A DNA stretch of 64,000 bases, from NCBI GenBank assembly GCA_005406025.1, contig BGZK01000748.1, positions 62,001-126,000 of the forward strand, written 5' to 3'. A model generated the notes under the pieces. That model was not told the DNA's origin and did not search any database. It saw only the letters and a program-made list of their open reading frames with translations. Made by a program: the position numbers and the translations under genes. Of this stretch, positions 23,611 through 35,620 are shown piece after piece. The stretch's first letter is position 1, and every line of letters begins with the position of its first letter. The DNA comes from Eumeta japonica. Its lineage: Eukaryota; Arthropoda; Insecta; Lepidoptera; Psychidae.

Positions 23611-23641
23611 ATAATGCAATTGTATGTACGTACCTATGTAC

Positions 23642-24002
23642 AGTTTCGAAGATCTCGTGATGAGTGAGTCAATCAGCGAAATATATAAACGAAATCTCAT
23701 TTACTGACTGACTCACTCATCACGAGATCTTCGAAACTATACACTGATAGACTTGAAAGCCGGCATAGTAACTTTTCGGGACGTAGATGTTCACTAAGAA
23801 CGAATTTTACGCAAATTCTATGCAAAACAAAAATCAGTCTATGAGATCTCCGCAACTATAGGTCCTATTGACTTGATATTCACTCACATGATTACTCTTT
23901 TCGGGACTTAGACGCTCATAAAGGAAGAGTTTTACGTAATCTCTATCTAAAAAAAAATTTCATCATTTTATATTTATGCGGGCGGAGCCAGTAAAAGCTA
24001 GT
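23642..24002 (+). mobile_element. Helitron-like non-autonomous repeat with a head-to-head palindrome
   Basis: A perfect 30-bp inverted repeat (23,642-23,671 and 23,709-23,738, spacer 37 bp, arms containing 'cgaagatctcgtgatgagtg') starts the element. Downstream are 'acttttcgggacgtagatg', then a near duplicate 'actcttttcgggacttagac', and the end 'gcgggcggagccagtaaaag' + 'ctagt'. A GC hairpin followed by CTAGT is the usual Helitron 3' end, here with the stem decayed. A second copy of the family is at 61,040-61,240. Confidence 0.55.
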
Positions 24003-24244
24003 ATTTATGTATATCTGCAATATATACCATATGGAATAGATCGGGCATCTTTGCGCAAATATTCTTAATTTCCTGCTTTTTAGAACAAATTTGCCAAAGA
24101 AACAATACTCCTTGAAGTATTCCTTTTTGGAAATAATAGCTAAGAACGTATTTTAAAATTTCACGAACTTACAACCTTAGTGCGACAACTGACGGTCGTG
24201 AATAAAGGGGGCGGGAGGGGGCCCCCATCATTATTAAACGCACG

Positions 24245-24330
24245 CTCGCGACTTAGTGACTCGCGTCGCACAGCTGGGTACGGTCAATGGACTTCTATAA
24301 AAGTTGAATAATTTGATTTTTCGCTGCATT
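24245..24330 (+). promoter_or_regulatory. Candidate TATA-box promoter
   Basis: 'tataaaag' at 24,296-24,303 follows a GC-richer segment (24,205-24,290, 'cgcacgctcgcgacttagtg'). A transcription start about 25-30 bases on would give a leader of roughly 145 bases to the ATG at 24,473. Plausible but unproven. Confidence 0.35.
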
Positions 24331-24472
24331 TTTATTTTTTGCGATAATGACGTTTTTTGTAATTAAAGTACAGTATTAGTGTTAGGTGACAATTAAAGTA
24401 TAGATGTTACGTTTAGGTTATTGACGTTTTCGAAATTAAGATTGTGTGTGATTAATATTGAATTGTTTAATA

Positions 24473-24494
24473 ATGGTGTCGTTCAGTGAAAAGG
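24473..24494 (+). CDS. Candidate first coding exon (MVSFSEKG...)
   Basis: The ATG has a good animal context (aataATGG). It is followed after seven codons and one base by a near-perfect 5' splice site, AAGG|GTAAGT, at 24,495-24,500. The spacing to the upstream TATA box and the compositional rise before it fit a real 5' exon. No downstream exon could be joined within the window, and eight residues are too few to name a family. Chance occurrence is possible. Confidence 0.3.
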
Positions 24495-24939
24495 GTAAGT
24501 CTAAGTGTCTTTTATAACACTGAAAGAAAGACTATACATTTATTCAAATTATTTGCATGCCTTGAGCGCGAGCGTAGGTATGCTTCTACTGTCGCCTGAA
24601 AATCCCGTCTACACTGGGTGTGACCATGATAACTAAAAAACTATTAAACTTTTAAAATTATTTTTTTTTTTAATCTCTTCATAATCGATTGGGAATTAAA
24701 TCGACTGTATTGAAAATCACAGCTTGATATAGTACCGATTAGCTATAATTGAATTTTTTAACTGGCAGTTATTATTATGGAAGTTGTTTATTTTTGTAAC
24801 TGCCAACAGATGGCGATAGTAATATGAAAAATTCTCGTTAAAAGTGAAAAAAAATCATGCATTAAACTACACATATAATTTTGCATTACGATGTCTAATA
24901 AATATGAAAAAAAAAAATTATATTTATTAATGTCATTAT

Positions 24940-25640
24940 TGAAGTGTTCTACCATAGGTGACGACTTACTACTACATCGTTTGATGGCGTTCGATGACAC
25001 AATCTATCCTTAGAACAGCCCATAAGTAAAGTTTCAATTCTATGGTTGTTCACCATTGAAGAATTCCATCGCAGGAGGAAATCCTCACGGCTGCATTACT
25101 CTTGTGTATTAAGACATGATCCATCGTCAGAAGAGAAAGTATGCAAAATTTCAAGTTTATACAGTTTATTATTGAAAAGTTTCATCGTGGAAGGAAATCC
25201 TCACAGCTGTATCGTTATCTGATATACAAGGAGACGACTCATCATTGGAATAGCCCGTATGCAAAGTTTCAAGTCTACACTGTCTACCGTTGAAGAGTTT
25301 CATTGTGGGATAAAACTCTTACCGCTGCATCGTTCTCTGGTGTATAAGGAGACGGTCTATTCTCAGTACAGCCGGTATACAACGTTTCAAGTTTATGGCT
25401 GTTGGCCATTGAAGAGTTTCACCGTAGAAGGAAACCCTCGTAGCTGCATCGTCTTCTGGTGTACGAGAACGCGATCCATCCCCATAATATCTTGTATCAA
25501 CGATTTCTAGTCTTCGCTATCCACTATTGAAGACTTTCACCTTAAGACGAAACTCTCATGGCAGATCGTCTTCTGGTGTATGTGGATAGGATCCATCGTC
25601 AAAACAGTCTGTATAAAAAGTTTTCAAGACAATATGGATG
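24940..25640. repeat. Tandem satellite, about 118-bp period, about 6 units
   Basis: The motif 'tttcaa(g)t' recurs at 25,032, 25,149, 25,267, 25,385, 25,504 and 25,623, spacings 117-119. Each unit also carries 'ttgaagagtttca', 'ggaaatcctcac(a/g)gctg', 'catcgtt(c)t' and 'gatccatcgtcagaa'-like phrases in the same order. Units differ by perhaps 20-30 percent. The period is not a multiple of three and every frame is interrupted, so it is not a coding repeat. Confidence 0.9.
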
Positions 25641-26088
25641 TAGTCCGTATACAAAAGGTTTGTAAAACAAAAAGTATGTAAACAAGGGCCGTAGTTATCA
25701 GGAGCTACAAAATGAAAAAAAAAAATTCGTATCTCAAAGCTCGATTCAGCCATGCACTGAAGGGAAATACCGTGCAAAGACTCGTGCGTGTCAGAACTGA
25801 AACATTAAAAATTACCGTCAAATAATAATTCACGTAAGTCGTTATATAAGGCACGCACAATCGGCGGACGAGCCGGCGTCCCTCGGCGGAGATCACGTTT
25901 GTTCGTTGGTATTCTTTTTAAAGAGAGAAATAAAAAAGTAAAGGTTTTGAGCTTTCGTTATGTGTGAAAAAACTAGCTTTTGTACCCGACTTTATCTCGC
26001 GTATTTGTATTATTGAATCGAACTACTGAATCAACTTAAAAATTCTTTCATTCACATTTTATTTCGATACTAGAATTTATCCCAGTTT
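25641..26088. other. Unassigned stretch between satellite and mariner
   Basis: No gene recognised. A short inverted repeat, 'agtttcatc' / 'gatgaaact', sits at 26,080-26,110 at the truncated end of the mariner. Confidence 0.35.
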
Positions 26089-26089
26089 C

Positions 26090-27225
26090 ATCTAAATTGG
26101 ATGAAACTCTAATGTAATGACTTCTTCATTAGACTCAAATCTCTTACCACCCAGCGATTTCTTTAGGTTTGGAAACAGATAATAGTCGCAAAGGGCTAAA
26201 TCTGGAGAATATGCTGGATGGGGTAGCAGTTCGTATCTCAATTCGTGGATTTTGGCCATCGTGACTAAACAAGTGTGCACACGTGCATTGTCTTGATGGA
26301 ACAGCACTTTCTTCTTCGCCAAATGCGGCCGTTTTTGCTTCAGTCAACGTCGAATCTGTCCAAAAGCTTTGAATAATATTCGCCGGTGATTGTTTTACCT
26401 TTCTCGAGGTAATCAATGTGAATGACACCGCGTGCATCCCAAAAAACTGTGGCCATGGCCTTGTTGGCTGACAGACTCTGTTTGGCCTTCCTTGGTCCAC
26501 GTTCACCCCGAGAAACCCACTGTTTCGATTGTTCCTTGGTCTCTGGCGTGTTGTGATGGATCCATGTTTCATCCACAGTAACAAAACGGCGCAAAAATTC
26601 GTCCGGATTACGGCTGAACATCGCTAAACACTCTTTTGAAGTTGTCACACGATTGCGCTTATGGTCGAGTGTGAGTAATCGCGACACCCATCTCGGGGAG
26701 AGTTTTCTTATGTCCAAATATTCGTGTAAAATATGATGTACCCGTTCAGTTGAGATACCTACAGCATGAGCCAACTCACGCACTTTCATTCTCCGATCAT
26801 CCAATATCATTTCATGGATTTTATCGACGATTTCCGGCGTGATCACTTCTTTTGGGCGACCTGAACGTTCGGCGTCACTAGTGCTGGTACGACCACAACG
26901 GAACTCTGTAAACCACTTCTTTACCATTGAAATTGATGGTGCCGAGTCCCCGTAGTATTTATCAAGCTTTTTCTTAGTTTCAGTGATGTTTTTTTACGTA
27001 AAAAGTAATACTTAATCAGCACACGAAATTCACTTTTTTCCATTTTCGTAAAAATTCACGAGGTTGTCTGCTTTGAATGGCTATCAAACACCAACTGCAT
27101 GACGTAGCTTGCTCAAAATTTGACAGTTGCCCACTAATAGACTACAGTTGACGGCAGCACTGTTGCATTTGAAGTAACTGCGCGGGAAATTCAAAAAGTT
27201 ACTGACTTATCAAACCGCCCGGGTA
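26090..27225 (-). mobile_element. Mariner (type 3), nearly full transposase, 3' end lost
   Basis: The 5' end is at about 27,223, 'cccgggcggtttgataagtc' on the minus strand, followed outside by TA. A 1.1-kb body carries one long transposase gene. The 3' terminal repeat is absent: the coding sequence stops matching just after 'SNEEVI' near 26,113. It is a different lineage from the mori-type and type 1 copies in this window. Confidence 0.85.
26092..27043 (-). pseudogene. Mariner transposase, two frameshifts
   Basis: The start is ATG at 27,043 ('MEKSEFRVLIKYYFLRKK'). A one-base loss in an A-run near 26,967-26,972 shifts the frame; the main frame then runs 26927-26340 with the helix-turn-helix ('RRMKVRELAHAVGISTERVH'), the 'WVSRLL' linker and the first catalytic Asp in 'FVTVDETWIHH' (about residue 119 of that frame). 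A second shift near 26,335 leads to the frame 26322-26092 with 'LFHQDNARVHT' and 'YSPDLALCDYYLFP', the other two Asp residues, separated by 34 residues (DD34D). The C-terminal 40 or so residues are missing. Cut-and-paste transposase, inactive here. Confidence 0.88.
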
Positions 27226-27580
27226 TTTAGCGACAGCATATGTAGTTTTACTTAGCAACAACGACAGTGTATTGCACGTTGTGGGCGCTTTCCATGACTG
27301 GAAGATTACTAGATGAAACGAAAAAAAAATTTTCGATAGTAAAGGACTCAAAAGCATTTAGACTTTATGAGTCTTATCATATCAAAAAACATAAAAAACA
27401 CAGCTGCACCTTCCAATTCTGATTTTCGAAAATTAGTTTGAATATAATTTAATTTGAGAATCTCTAGATATTTATTAGAAGTTTCGAGTCTTATAAAGAT
27501 GCGCTCACAATAACTTAAACTAGGCATTAATTAGAAATTTTAAGTCCTTATAAAATTAAAAGTAGACTTTTGTATTTTTT
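27226..27580. other. Unassigned AT-rich stretch
   Basis: No feature recognised. Confidence 0.35.
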
Positions 27581-27584
27581 TTTT

Positions 27585-28290
27585 AGGATTTAAAAGGCAA
27601 ATGCGCATGCGAACCATCAAAGAGTAGGTGGTGGTGGTCACCACCACCCTGTAGGAATACTCGCAATGCAGAGGAGGCACTAACACGCTGTCGGCCTTTT
27701 AGAAAGGAACAGGCTCTTTGTTTGAAGACCCCTAGTCCCTTGACATACTAGATTGGGCATATTGCCGATAATAAATCATTCCACAGTTTTACCGTACCTG
27801 GCAGAAAGTTGCGTATGAAACTTGCGGTAATCCCACCCATCGATATGGTGATGATAATATTTTTAGCAAACGAAACGATGGCGAAGTTCCAAATTAGTAA
27901 TAGGATTGAGTAGTTGTTCAGAGCACTCTGAATATTATATGACATAGAATATGTACAAATATCAATACGCGTGAAACATCTTGTCTGGGATGAAGTGAAA
28001 GCAAGGTATAGTTGACTAAAACGGACCCCTCCTTCTGGTAATGCAGCGCTAAAGATCTACATACTGTAATTGCGACGCTATTCGTGGCTAAATTCAACCT
28101 ATTCAAGATATTTGCGGGTACTGTACATCTCTCAGTAAGATCAACGGTTTGAGTTGGCCCTATCCGACAGGGTCGCCGACGATTCGAGACGTTTGGTGTT
28201 ACGTGCAATCTAGAGGCGGAAGTTGACATTGGGCTACCCCAGCCCGAGGTGACTACAGTGCTCCAGGCGTGGTCGGATCTTTTCATTTTA
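27585..28290. repeat. Dispersed lepidopteran-type repeat, unclassified
   Basis: The part 'actcgcaatgcagaggaggc' and 'acgctgtcggccttttagaa' (27,658-27,710) has the look of repeats seen again near 57.0 and 61.6 kb. It continues with 'cttgacatactagattgggc' and 'tggcagaaagttgcgtatga'. A strong hairpin, ggtggtggt/accaccacc, lies at 27,630-27,650. The minus frame 28286-27918 (122 codons) contains 'NRRRPCRIGPTQTVDLTE' but no known domain. Possibly the 3' part of a LINE; class not established. Confidence 0.4.
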
Positions 28291-31200
28291 AAGTGATAAG
28301 TGATGGTCAGACTCGAAGTATTGGCACGCTTTATTGACTACCCCACGCTTTTTAAAAACTAATTTCACTTTGCTTTCCAGATAATCATAAAGCTGAATTT
28401 CGATACTCTTTGATGTTTAATGTATTTTGAAATTGGTGTAGTTCGTAGCGGTGTAAATTGAAAAAAAAATGAAACAGAATTGATCTTCGCTCTGGTTGCA
28501 ATGCTACTGAATTAGTTCAAATTTTGATATTTACATAAACTTACCTCAACTGAGCATAAATAAACGCTCTCTCACTCTCTATATCTTATTTTTTAGTAAT
28601 TTAGCGTTTTGTTTCTGTTTTGTCCTTATTAATTTGAGATCAGATTCTATTATAAATTTAATATCTATATAATTTACAAGTCTATAAATTGCCTATAATA
28701 ATTCAACAAATAAAATTCTCACAGAAAATTTGGCCCTGCTTACGTTCTCTAAATTTTCGACAGTGAAATACCACGGACCGTATTTAGTAATGAGTGAATC
28801 ACAGCGTAAAAATGACCAGCGAATCGAATCAGTTTATCGAATTAAATATAAATATTTACTTGGCAATGACTTTAGTTAATTATATATCTTTTCATTAAAA
28901 GTCAATTGTCGTTTGTTTGTTTACATAATTAGATACAGTAACTATAATTTAAAAAGGTTAAAAATGAATCATTTTATTGATTTGAAAAAAAAATTGTCAA
29001 TAACTGAAATATTGAAATCTGCTTTTCATCTTAATTTTTTTTTCTTTGTCAAAAGACAAAGTAAAGTAAAAACTCGACTCATTCAATTCGGGGATGGGGT
29101 TCCTAATACTTCTTTTGTTCAGTTTGGATTCACATTCGGAATGGAGGCAGGTGTTAATTTGGCATGTATATGTATTGTATCTTAATAGTTTAAACTAATA
29201 ACTTACGATGGTTGTGGAGTGCTCGGGTCTTCAAATGTTTTAACAATGCCATGATAACATTCGCAGGCGACGGCTTAACGTTGGACTCCCTAATTGCGGG
29301 GCGCGGGGGCATGTGACTCGATTTGAATTAAATAAAAATTGATTGTACAATTCGCCTGTAGTTAAAACAAACGTATTATGGTCTGTAGAGGCAACGATTT
29401 TAACCATTGAGCCGCAGATGTAAGTAAAAGTTACATAAATAGTTATATAAATATTTATAATGTTTTATAAATAAAGGTTTACATAGCGGGTGAGCGCGGT
29501 GGTATAGATCGGTGTCGTAGTATAGACCTTTTTAGCTTAAGTCAAAAAATAATCACTTATCCACTAAGCTTTCGTTCCAAGATCTTGCATTACTTATGTA
29601 CTAACGATCAGTAAAGGTGTAGGTGTAGATATAGGTGTATTCGTAGCCCGGATATAATTTGTCAATAAAATTTAAACACTTACAGTTTTTCTTGGTGATT
29701 ATTTCACAATCCTTGAAGACTGTACACCAACAATATTGAAAGAAGGGTTAGAAGACCCGGTTACGGGTTACATTTACGACATATATATGAAATTAATTAT
29801 TAAGTTATAGATTGGTTCACTCCTTTGATATAGTTATGAAAACAATTTTTTGAGCCGTATTGGAATTATGTCCCAACAATTTCTTTTTTTTTGGCATTTC
29901 GACTGTCTAAAAAGTGTTGATACTCTTTTTAGGTGAGTATCAGAGAGAAGCCCTACAAAGGCTTGCAAACCGCATGAGGTAAGCGTGCGGGGGCTAGGGT
30001 CCGAGCCTCTCAGAATGGTAAAATTAGAATGTTGATAGTATAATTTTGAAATGCTTAAGTGAGATGAGAAAATCTTATAGATCAACAATATTATTTGTAC
30101 ACGTCACTGGTTGAAAAGGGTAGGCAAATATGAGCCACAATACAATTAAATCATGATATAAAACTAAACGTAATAAAAGTTTCGGCCAATCTAACCTTTA
30201 AAAACTCAATTTAATGGCTCAGACTCTATATATGCAGCAAACTCAATCTCTGATGATCGGTGGAATGACTCTATCCTTGTTATTTCACTTTGTTATATCG
30301 TAATTCCTGATGAGTTATCAAGGTGTAGCTAGTAAAAGAGTGTAGATTATATTATTATTATGCCATGTAATTTGTTAAGGAAAGTCTAGCTTATTCCATA
30401 CTTTATTGTTTTTATAAAGTATGTGACACTTTTTCTGTGGAAGAGAATGGCCTATTGAGTAGGAAAGAAAAAGTTAACTTTTAAATTCCACCGATATTTT
30501 CTCTGTTCCCTGTAAAACAAAACAAATCATAGAACATTATGAACTTCAGGCGTTCGTCGGCACTGCCAGTGCCAGCAAACCTTTTGTATCATTTCATTTC
30601 GCTTAACAAAAAGAAAGTATAAAGTAAGATTTTAATTAATAAGTCGACTAATATTTTATTGATTGATTGAAATGCGTTAAATGATAACCCGCACACAAGA
30701 CACTAAAATAGTCCAAAATAGAATGGCATACTAATCCGGTTCTAATGAGACCGGTAATATTATTATACACCCACATTATTATTAACATATACTGAACTTA
30801 GAACTCGCTCATTTGGATGTAAGAATGTATAGTAGCTTCAATTAAGCATTTAAATGAATTTAGAGAGATTCAGTATGACATAATTTTATTGTTTGTGACA
30901 CACTCAAATGCTTGCTCGATAGGTGATTATTTTAAGTTGGTATGATTTATTAGTGATAAATGTTAAAGTAAAATAGATAGTTTCTTTTTAATTATGTATA
31001 AAATAATAAGTTTCTTATTTCCGTTCCCATTTTCAGTTTATAATTATTAATTCATTTAAAAATATAGTAGTTTTACAAGCATAAATATACATAAATTTCA
31101 TTTGATTTTACAAAATATTTCATGATTTTATGATCAATCAAATATTCTAGATGGTTTGTATTAGAAACCTGTGTTCTTTACGGGATATTGGCCTACCTAC

Positions 31201-32595
31201 AAACTTAATTTGGACAAAATGTTTTCTTTGTTTTTTTTTCTCGCTATACGATATATGAATCAAATGTTCAACAATTTCTATAAATATTTAAAGGTTCGCC
31301 GCCAATTAAAACGTTAATCTGTTAAGTGTTGTACAATATGTTATCTGTTAAATATATTTTCGTATAATAATAATATAAACTCACGCCTGTTTCCCAGAAG
31401 GGACAGACAGAGACTACAGATTTCCACATGGTACGATGTTTGCATATCTCTCTTGCTTCACTGACAGCATCTTTTCATGCAAGCTCGTCGGTTTTGGATG
31501 CTTATTTAGCCCTTTTTACTATACCACCAATATGGTCTGCATAGAACTTTCTAGGGCGACTCTTGTAGACCTTTTCATCATACACATTCGCTCTGTAGAT
31601 TTGTTGTGTTTGTATTTTCAATAAGTGATGACTGGCAGATATTGCATAAATTTCTCGTGTGGATGAAAACGTATATAAAAAAACACAATAAGAAGTTATA
31701 AATTGACCTTTTCAATACTACTGTTATCCGATGAACATAGTTAATTTTTGTTTTGCAAAGATAATCCAGGCTTAATAAAAACTTACTTTTTTTTTGCACT
31801 ATATTAGCACCAAATTTTGAACGAAAAATTCTATGATTCCGTTAAACTGAAGACACTAACATTACTCGTCGTTGATAGAGACACATAAACCTATCTTAAC
31901 CTAACCTAACTGTGAATAGAGAAGCACTAGAAGTAGTCAACCATCCGACAACAGCCGCGTACAAGGCCTAGACGAGTCTTGTGGGACCACTGTACCTGCT
32001 CGAGCTGCGCGCGAGCCCGGCCGTCCGTCGCTGCGTTCATTTCTAAATTGCTCCTGGAACTGTTGAGTAATTTAATTATGACGCGAACTACTTGCGCCCG
32101 GTTAATTTCAAGGGAAAGCAACATGCTTCAGATGCGTTGAGCTGTTAAAATCGAAGTTGAATCGTGTGTAGACGCATATGTTTTGTCCCTTTGTTGAATT
32201 GTTAGCAAAAGGATTATTTAAACAAAAGTACTTCCCTTTCGATTCTGTAATGAAATACTAACGCTTGTTTTGTTCGTTATATAAAATTTCGAACACTTAT
32301 CTCGGTAACGGTTAATGGCGAAAAACTCCTCACGCTTCCCATAGTCATCAAAGACCATTGAAAATGTTTTTAACTCGACAACAAAAAAATCACTGGACGA
32401 TGAAATCTATTTTTTTGTACTCATTTATACGGTTCCCCATAAAAACTATTATTAGATATTTAATTTCTTGACGATACTTGCGTCTTGACATCAATAGAAA
32501 GACTTTTGCTAGATCTAAATTATAGTTACTCTCATTTGATACCGGCGGGACAACATGAACTGTACAACTCCATAAAATATGGCAACAATATTAAT
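28291..32595. other. Long stretch with no recognisable gene
   Basis: AT-rich. Small GC-richer patches at 29,215-29,320, 29,930-30,015 and 31,960-32,110 (a 65-codon minus frame in the last) have no recognisable domain or splice structure. They could be old repeats or exon remnants. Nothing else seen. Confidence 0.4.
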
Positions 32596-32599
32596 GTAA

Positions 32600-33312
32600 G
32601 GTCGAGCAGAAAGTTTTTTTGTATTTTACATACAAATTCAACATAATTTTAATGAGATAATCCCATTACTGTGGAAATTTCGGGACTTATAAAAAAAATT
32701 GTGGTTAGTAATTTTGGCACTCCTTTCTTGATGTTAACCTAACACTTCCTAAAGCATTCTGAAGAGACCTAAACAAGTGAAAATCTGAGGATGCAAGGTG
32801 AGGACTGTATAGTGGATGCATTAACACTGTCTAACCAAACTTTCTCAATATTAACTGAGTGGCTAAAATTGTGCGCGGTCTGCACTAGTGCTCTGGCGTT
32901 ATCATGATGAAAAAGCACATTATTTCTGTTGGTTAATTTATTCCGCTTTATCCTACTTTTTGCATGAATCTCATCAGCTGTTAGCAGTACAGATCCTAAT
33001 TGATGGTTTTGCTCAGCGGTAAAAGCTCATAATGAAAAATACCCTTCCGTTCTCTTCATACATACAGCACTATCTTATTGCGAGGTAATCCGAATTTCAC
33101 TATAATCTGTGGATCTTGCTTGCCTTTGGACCATGATATTTTACGCACGTTCTCGCCGTAAGTAATCCATTTCTCATCACCAGCGATCAATCTTTTCAAA
33201 AACAGTTCGGTTTCATTACATTCCAATAGAGAATCGCAAATAATAAGACGATTCATCAGATTTCATTCAGTGAGCTCTCGTGGGACCCAAGTATCGAGCT
33301 TTTTTGTATATT
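32600..33312 (-). pseudogene. Mariner transposase, middle and C-terminal part
   Basis: It resumes exactly after the LINE: 'TKKLDTWVPRELTE', then the frame 33256-33056 with 'NRLIICDSLLECNE' and the first catalytic Asp in 'IAGDEKWITYGENVRK'. Further on, 'NNVLFHHDNARA' gives the second Asp and 'SSDFHLFRSLQNALGSVRLT' the third. Frames shift and the 'PDLAPSD' motif is altered to 'PHLASSD'. Dead copy. Confidence 0.85.
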
Positions 33313-33586
33313 CAAATTCAAATTCTAAATATCTTTATTTCACATGTTATAATATAACACTTGAAATATGTCATTACATTTAAAAAAATTGCAGTGTTTA
33401 ATTGTTTTTTAATCTTTTCCATTTTTTTTTAATTACCACTCGTTCGTAAGGCATATTCCCACAAGAAGAACGAGCACGAAACTTGAAGATAGCTCTTTTC
33501 CAACCAATATAGAAATACAAACATATATAAAATTATTGCAGAAAAAAAACCTGTAGGAAGTCAAGCTCATTATGTCCATTTATCCT

Positions 33587-34040
33587 CTAAATATTCAGAG
33601 ATTGTGTAATACCCTTTTGTGCAAAGTGTTTGCTTAATAAATACTTTGAATTTGTATAAGCGTAAATTTTGTGTATCCACAGGAATCTTACTGAACATGA
33701 GCACATAGAGCCCCCTAAAAGAATTTGTGACCCTATGCAGTCGACTAACATGTAATCACGGTTCATTTTTATTTCTAGTATTGAAATTATGTCTATCAGT
33801 ATATTTATCAAAACGTTCTAAATTTTTATAATATATGTTAAATTTTGATAAATAAACTGTGATGCCACAGTTAAAATTACAATTTCTTTCACCCACCCAA
33901 TCACTGAACGATAACGAATCATTTACTTTTATAATTTTTGTATGGAAAATATTATCGTATTCGTCTTTTATTACACGAAATATTGAGTTGTACAAATCAC
34001 TGGAATTGTTACAACGTTGTAGTTCTGGAATCCTCTGCAT
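33587..34040 (-). pseudogene. LINE ORF2 linker fused to its C-terminus, RT deleted
   Basis: The frame 34040-33756 runs from 'LYNSIFRVIKDEYDNIFHTK' (region after the endonuclease) to 'DKYTDRHNFNTRNKNEP' (near the ORF2 end). The switch occurs near 33,890. The next frame (33811-33587) has 'HKIYAYTNSKYLLSKHF' and ends the ORF. The catalytic reverse transcriptase between them is absent. Confidence 0.7.
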
Positions 34041-34129
34041 TATACATTTTCTAAATTCTACCTATCGTTTTTCGTTCACTGGAATGCACTTTATAAGTTA
34101 TTTTAAAAGACGCTATTTGACCACTGTGG

Positions 34130-34728
34130 TCTGATTTTAAATAATTGATAATATATTTCTGAAGTGGTACAACATTAATATAAATATTATCAAGACATGT
34201 CGTAGAGACAGCCGTGATTCTTGTAGGCTCCAAAATAAGTTTTGACAGATTGTAACACCCAAAAACTCCAGAATTCTACCACTGTGATTTGTGACATCTA
34301 ATAAGTTTACATTAAAGTCACCACATATTATAATATATTTACTTTTATCACTTACCTTAGACAAAGCTCGATCCATAATTGATTCAAACAATTCATACGA
34401 ACAATGAGGGGGCCTGTATACGCTCATCACAATAAGTCGCTCGAGTTCCACACAGGCTATATCAACAACTCGCTCAGAAGAGAGGTCCACAATATCAGTT
34501 CTTTCCTTAACTTTTAGATTATTACGGATTACAATTCAGGAACCGCCATGAATAATGAATTCTCTCTCTGCTGAAGGACCTTGCAACCTGGTGATTAGGA
34601 AAGCCAAGGAGAAGCTGATCGTTCCTGAGCCAATGTTCCGTAATACATAGTATATCAATATTGGCACTGTGCATAAACAGCTCAACCTCTAGCTCCTTGT
34701 TTTTTATGCCCTGAATATTCTGATGCAC
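34130..34728 (-). pseudogene. LINE endonuclease domain, frameshifted
   Basis: The frame 34728-34522 gives 'HQNIQGIKNKELEVELFMHS' and 'NIDILCITEHWL' (the E of the catalytic site lies in TEHWL). The frame 34490-34137 gives 'VDIACVELERLIVMSVYRPP' and 'YIIICGDFNVNLLD' (conserved GDFN). The frame 34233-34051 gives 'RITAVSTTCLDNIYINV' and 'YLKSDHSGQIASF' (the SDH motif). Together they are the AP-like endonuclease that nicks the target DNA. Confidence 0.85.
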
Positions 34729-35289
34729 CAGGTTAAGAATATAATTATTTAAATTATTATTGTTTCTAATAATTACAATAGGGGAAAATTGACGCAGTAG
34801 TACTTTATTCGATAATATAATAGAGATACTCTCAGCGTTCTTAAAAATTGATGTATTGAAATTTAAGTGGAAGGAATCTACAAATTTCTTTTGGCCGAGA
34901 AAAGCCTGTTTATTTTGGATTACTAAGTTAGGGTCTTTCTCTGTCGAAGCAGACCCTTTAAATCCTTACAGCTCCGCACTCCAACACAGCCTCCAGGTCC
35001 AATCGAGCCGCAGTCACTATTAAAACTAAACTCTGTTCTGTTTAATAATATAAAAGAATCAATATTATAGGCTAACAACTTAGACAAATGTCGTTTAAAA
35101 TATCTGGATAGGAACATCCTATCTTCAGTCAGAATAAAATTAAATTTAAATATATTAATATAAAAAAATATATATTAGCATCACTATGACGCAAAGTCAT
35201 ATTGTACATAAGTGCGTTTATATTATAAATATCTTTATTTTGCTTTCCGACGATTGATTTGAATATGGATTAGCGTACAAAATTATTTG

Positions 35290-35620
35290 AAGATTAATAC
35301 GATGAGACAATTCCACAAGGCGGGAGAAAGAGGCAATCACATATTTTCGTCGCACACCAAAACCATTCCCCACCAATATAGTAATTGTGGGTTCTCGCTA
35401 TGCTTATCTAATAAAATTTTATTTTAAATGTCACTGTATGAGGCTCCAGGCATACAGATGTTCAATACCCGATGGCCCGCACAATTGCCCAGTACGGGCC
35501 CCAATCCAACATCCAGATCGTCCGCATAGATCACCGTTCTCCTCCGGCCCTCATCAGTCAGACCGGTATGGAGTGCGACAGGCCCCTGGGCAGGTGTAAA
35601 AGTTTTTTTTTATTTTCATA
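35290..35620 (-). pseudogene. LINE ORF1, esterase-like remnant
   Basis: Minus text 'VIYADDLDVGLGPVLGNCAG' followed by 'HRVLNICMPGASYSD' resembles block I of SGNH/GDSL esterases found in some CR1-type ORF1 proteins. Later text near 35,380-35,340 ('YIGGEWFWC') sits where a block III Gly-Asn motif is expected. Frames are broken and the assignment is tentative. Confidence 0.4.

Noticed and set aside
23642..23738. Perfect palindrome considered as a rho-independent terminator or a microRNA precursor
   Set aside because: Eukaryotic context, repeat family membership and a 30-bp perfect stem without microRNA-like bulges.
25259..25777. Open frames within and beside the satellite array
   Set aside because: The 118-bp period is not a multiple of three and the frame does not persist from unit to unit.
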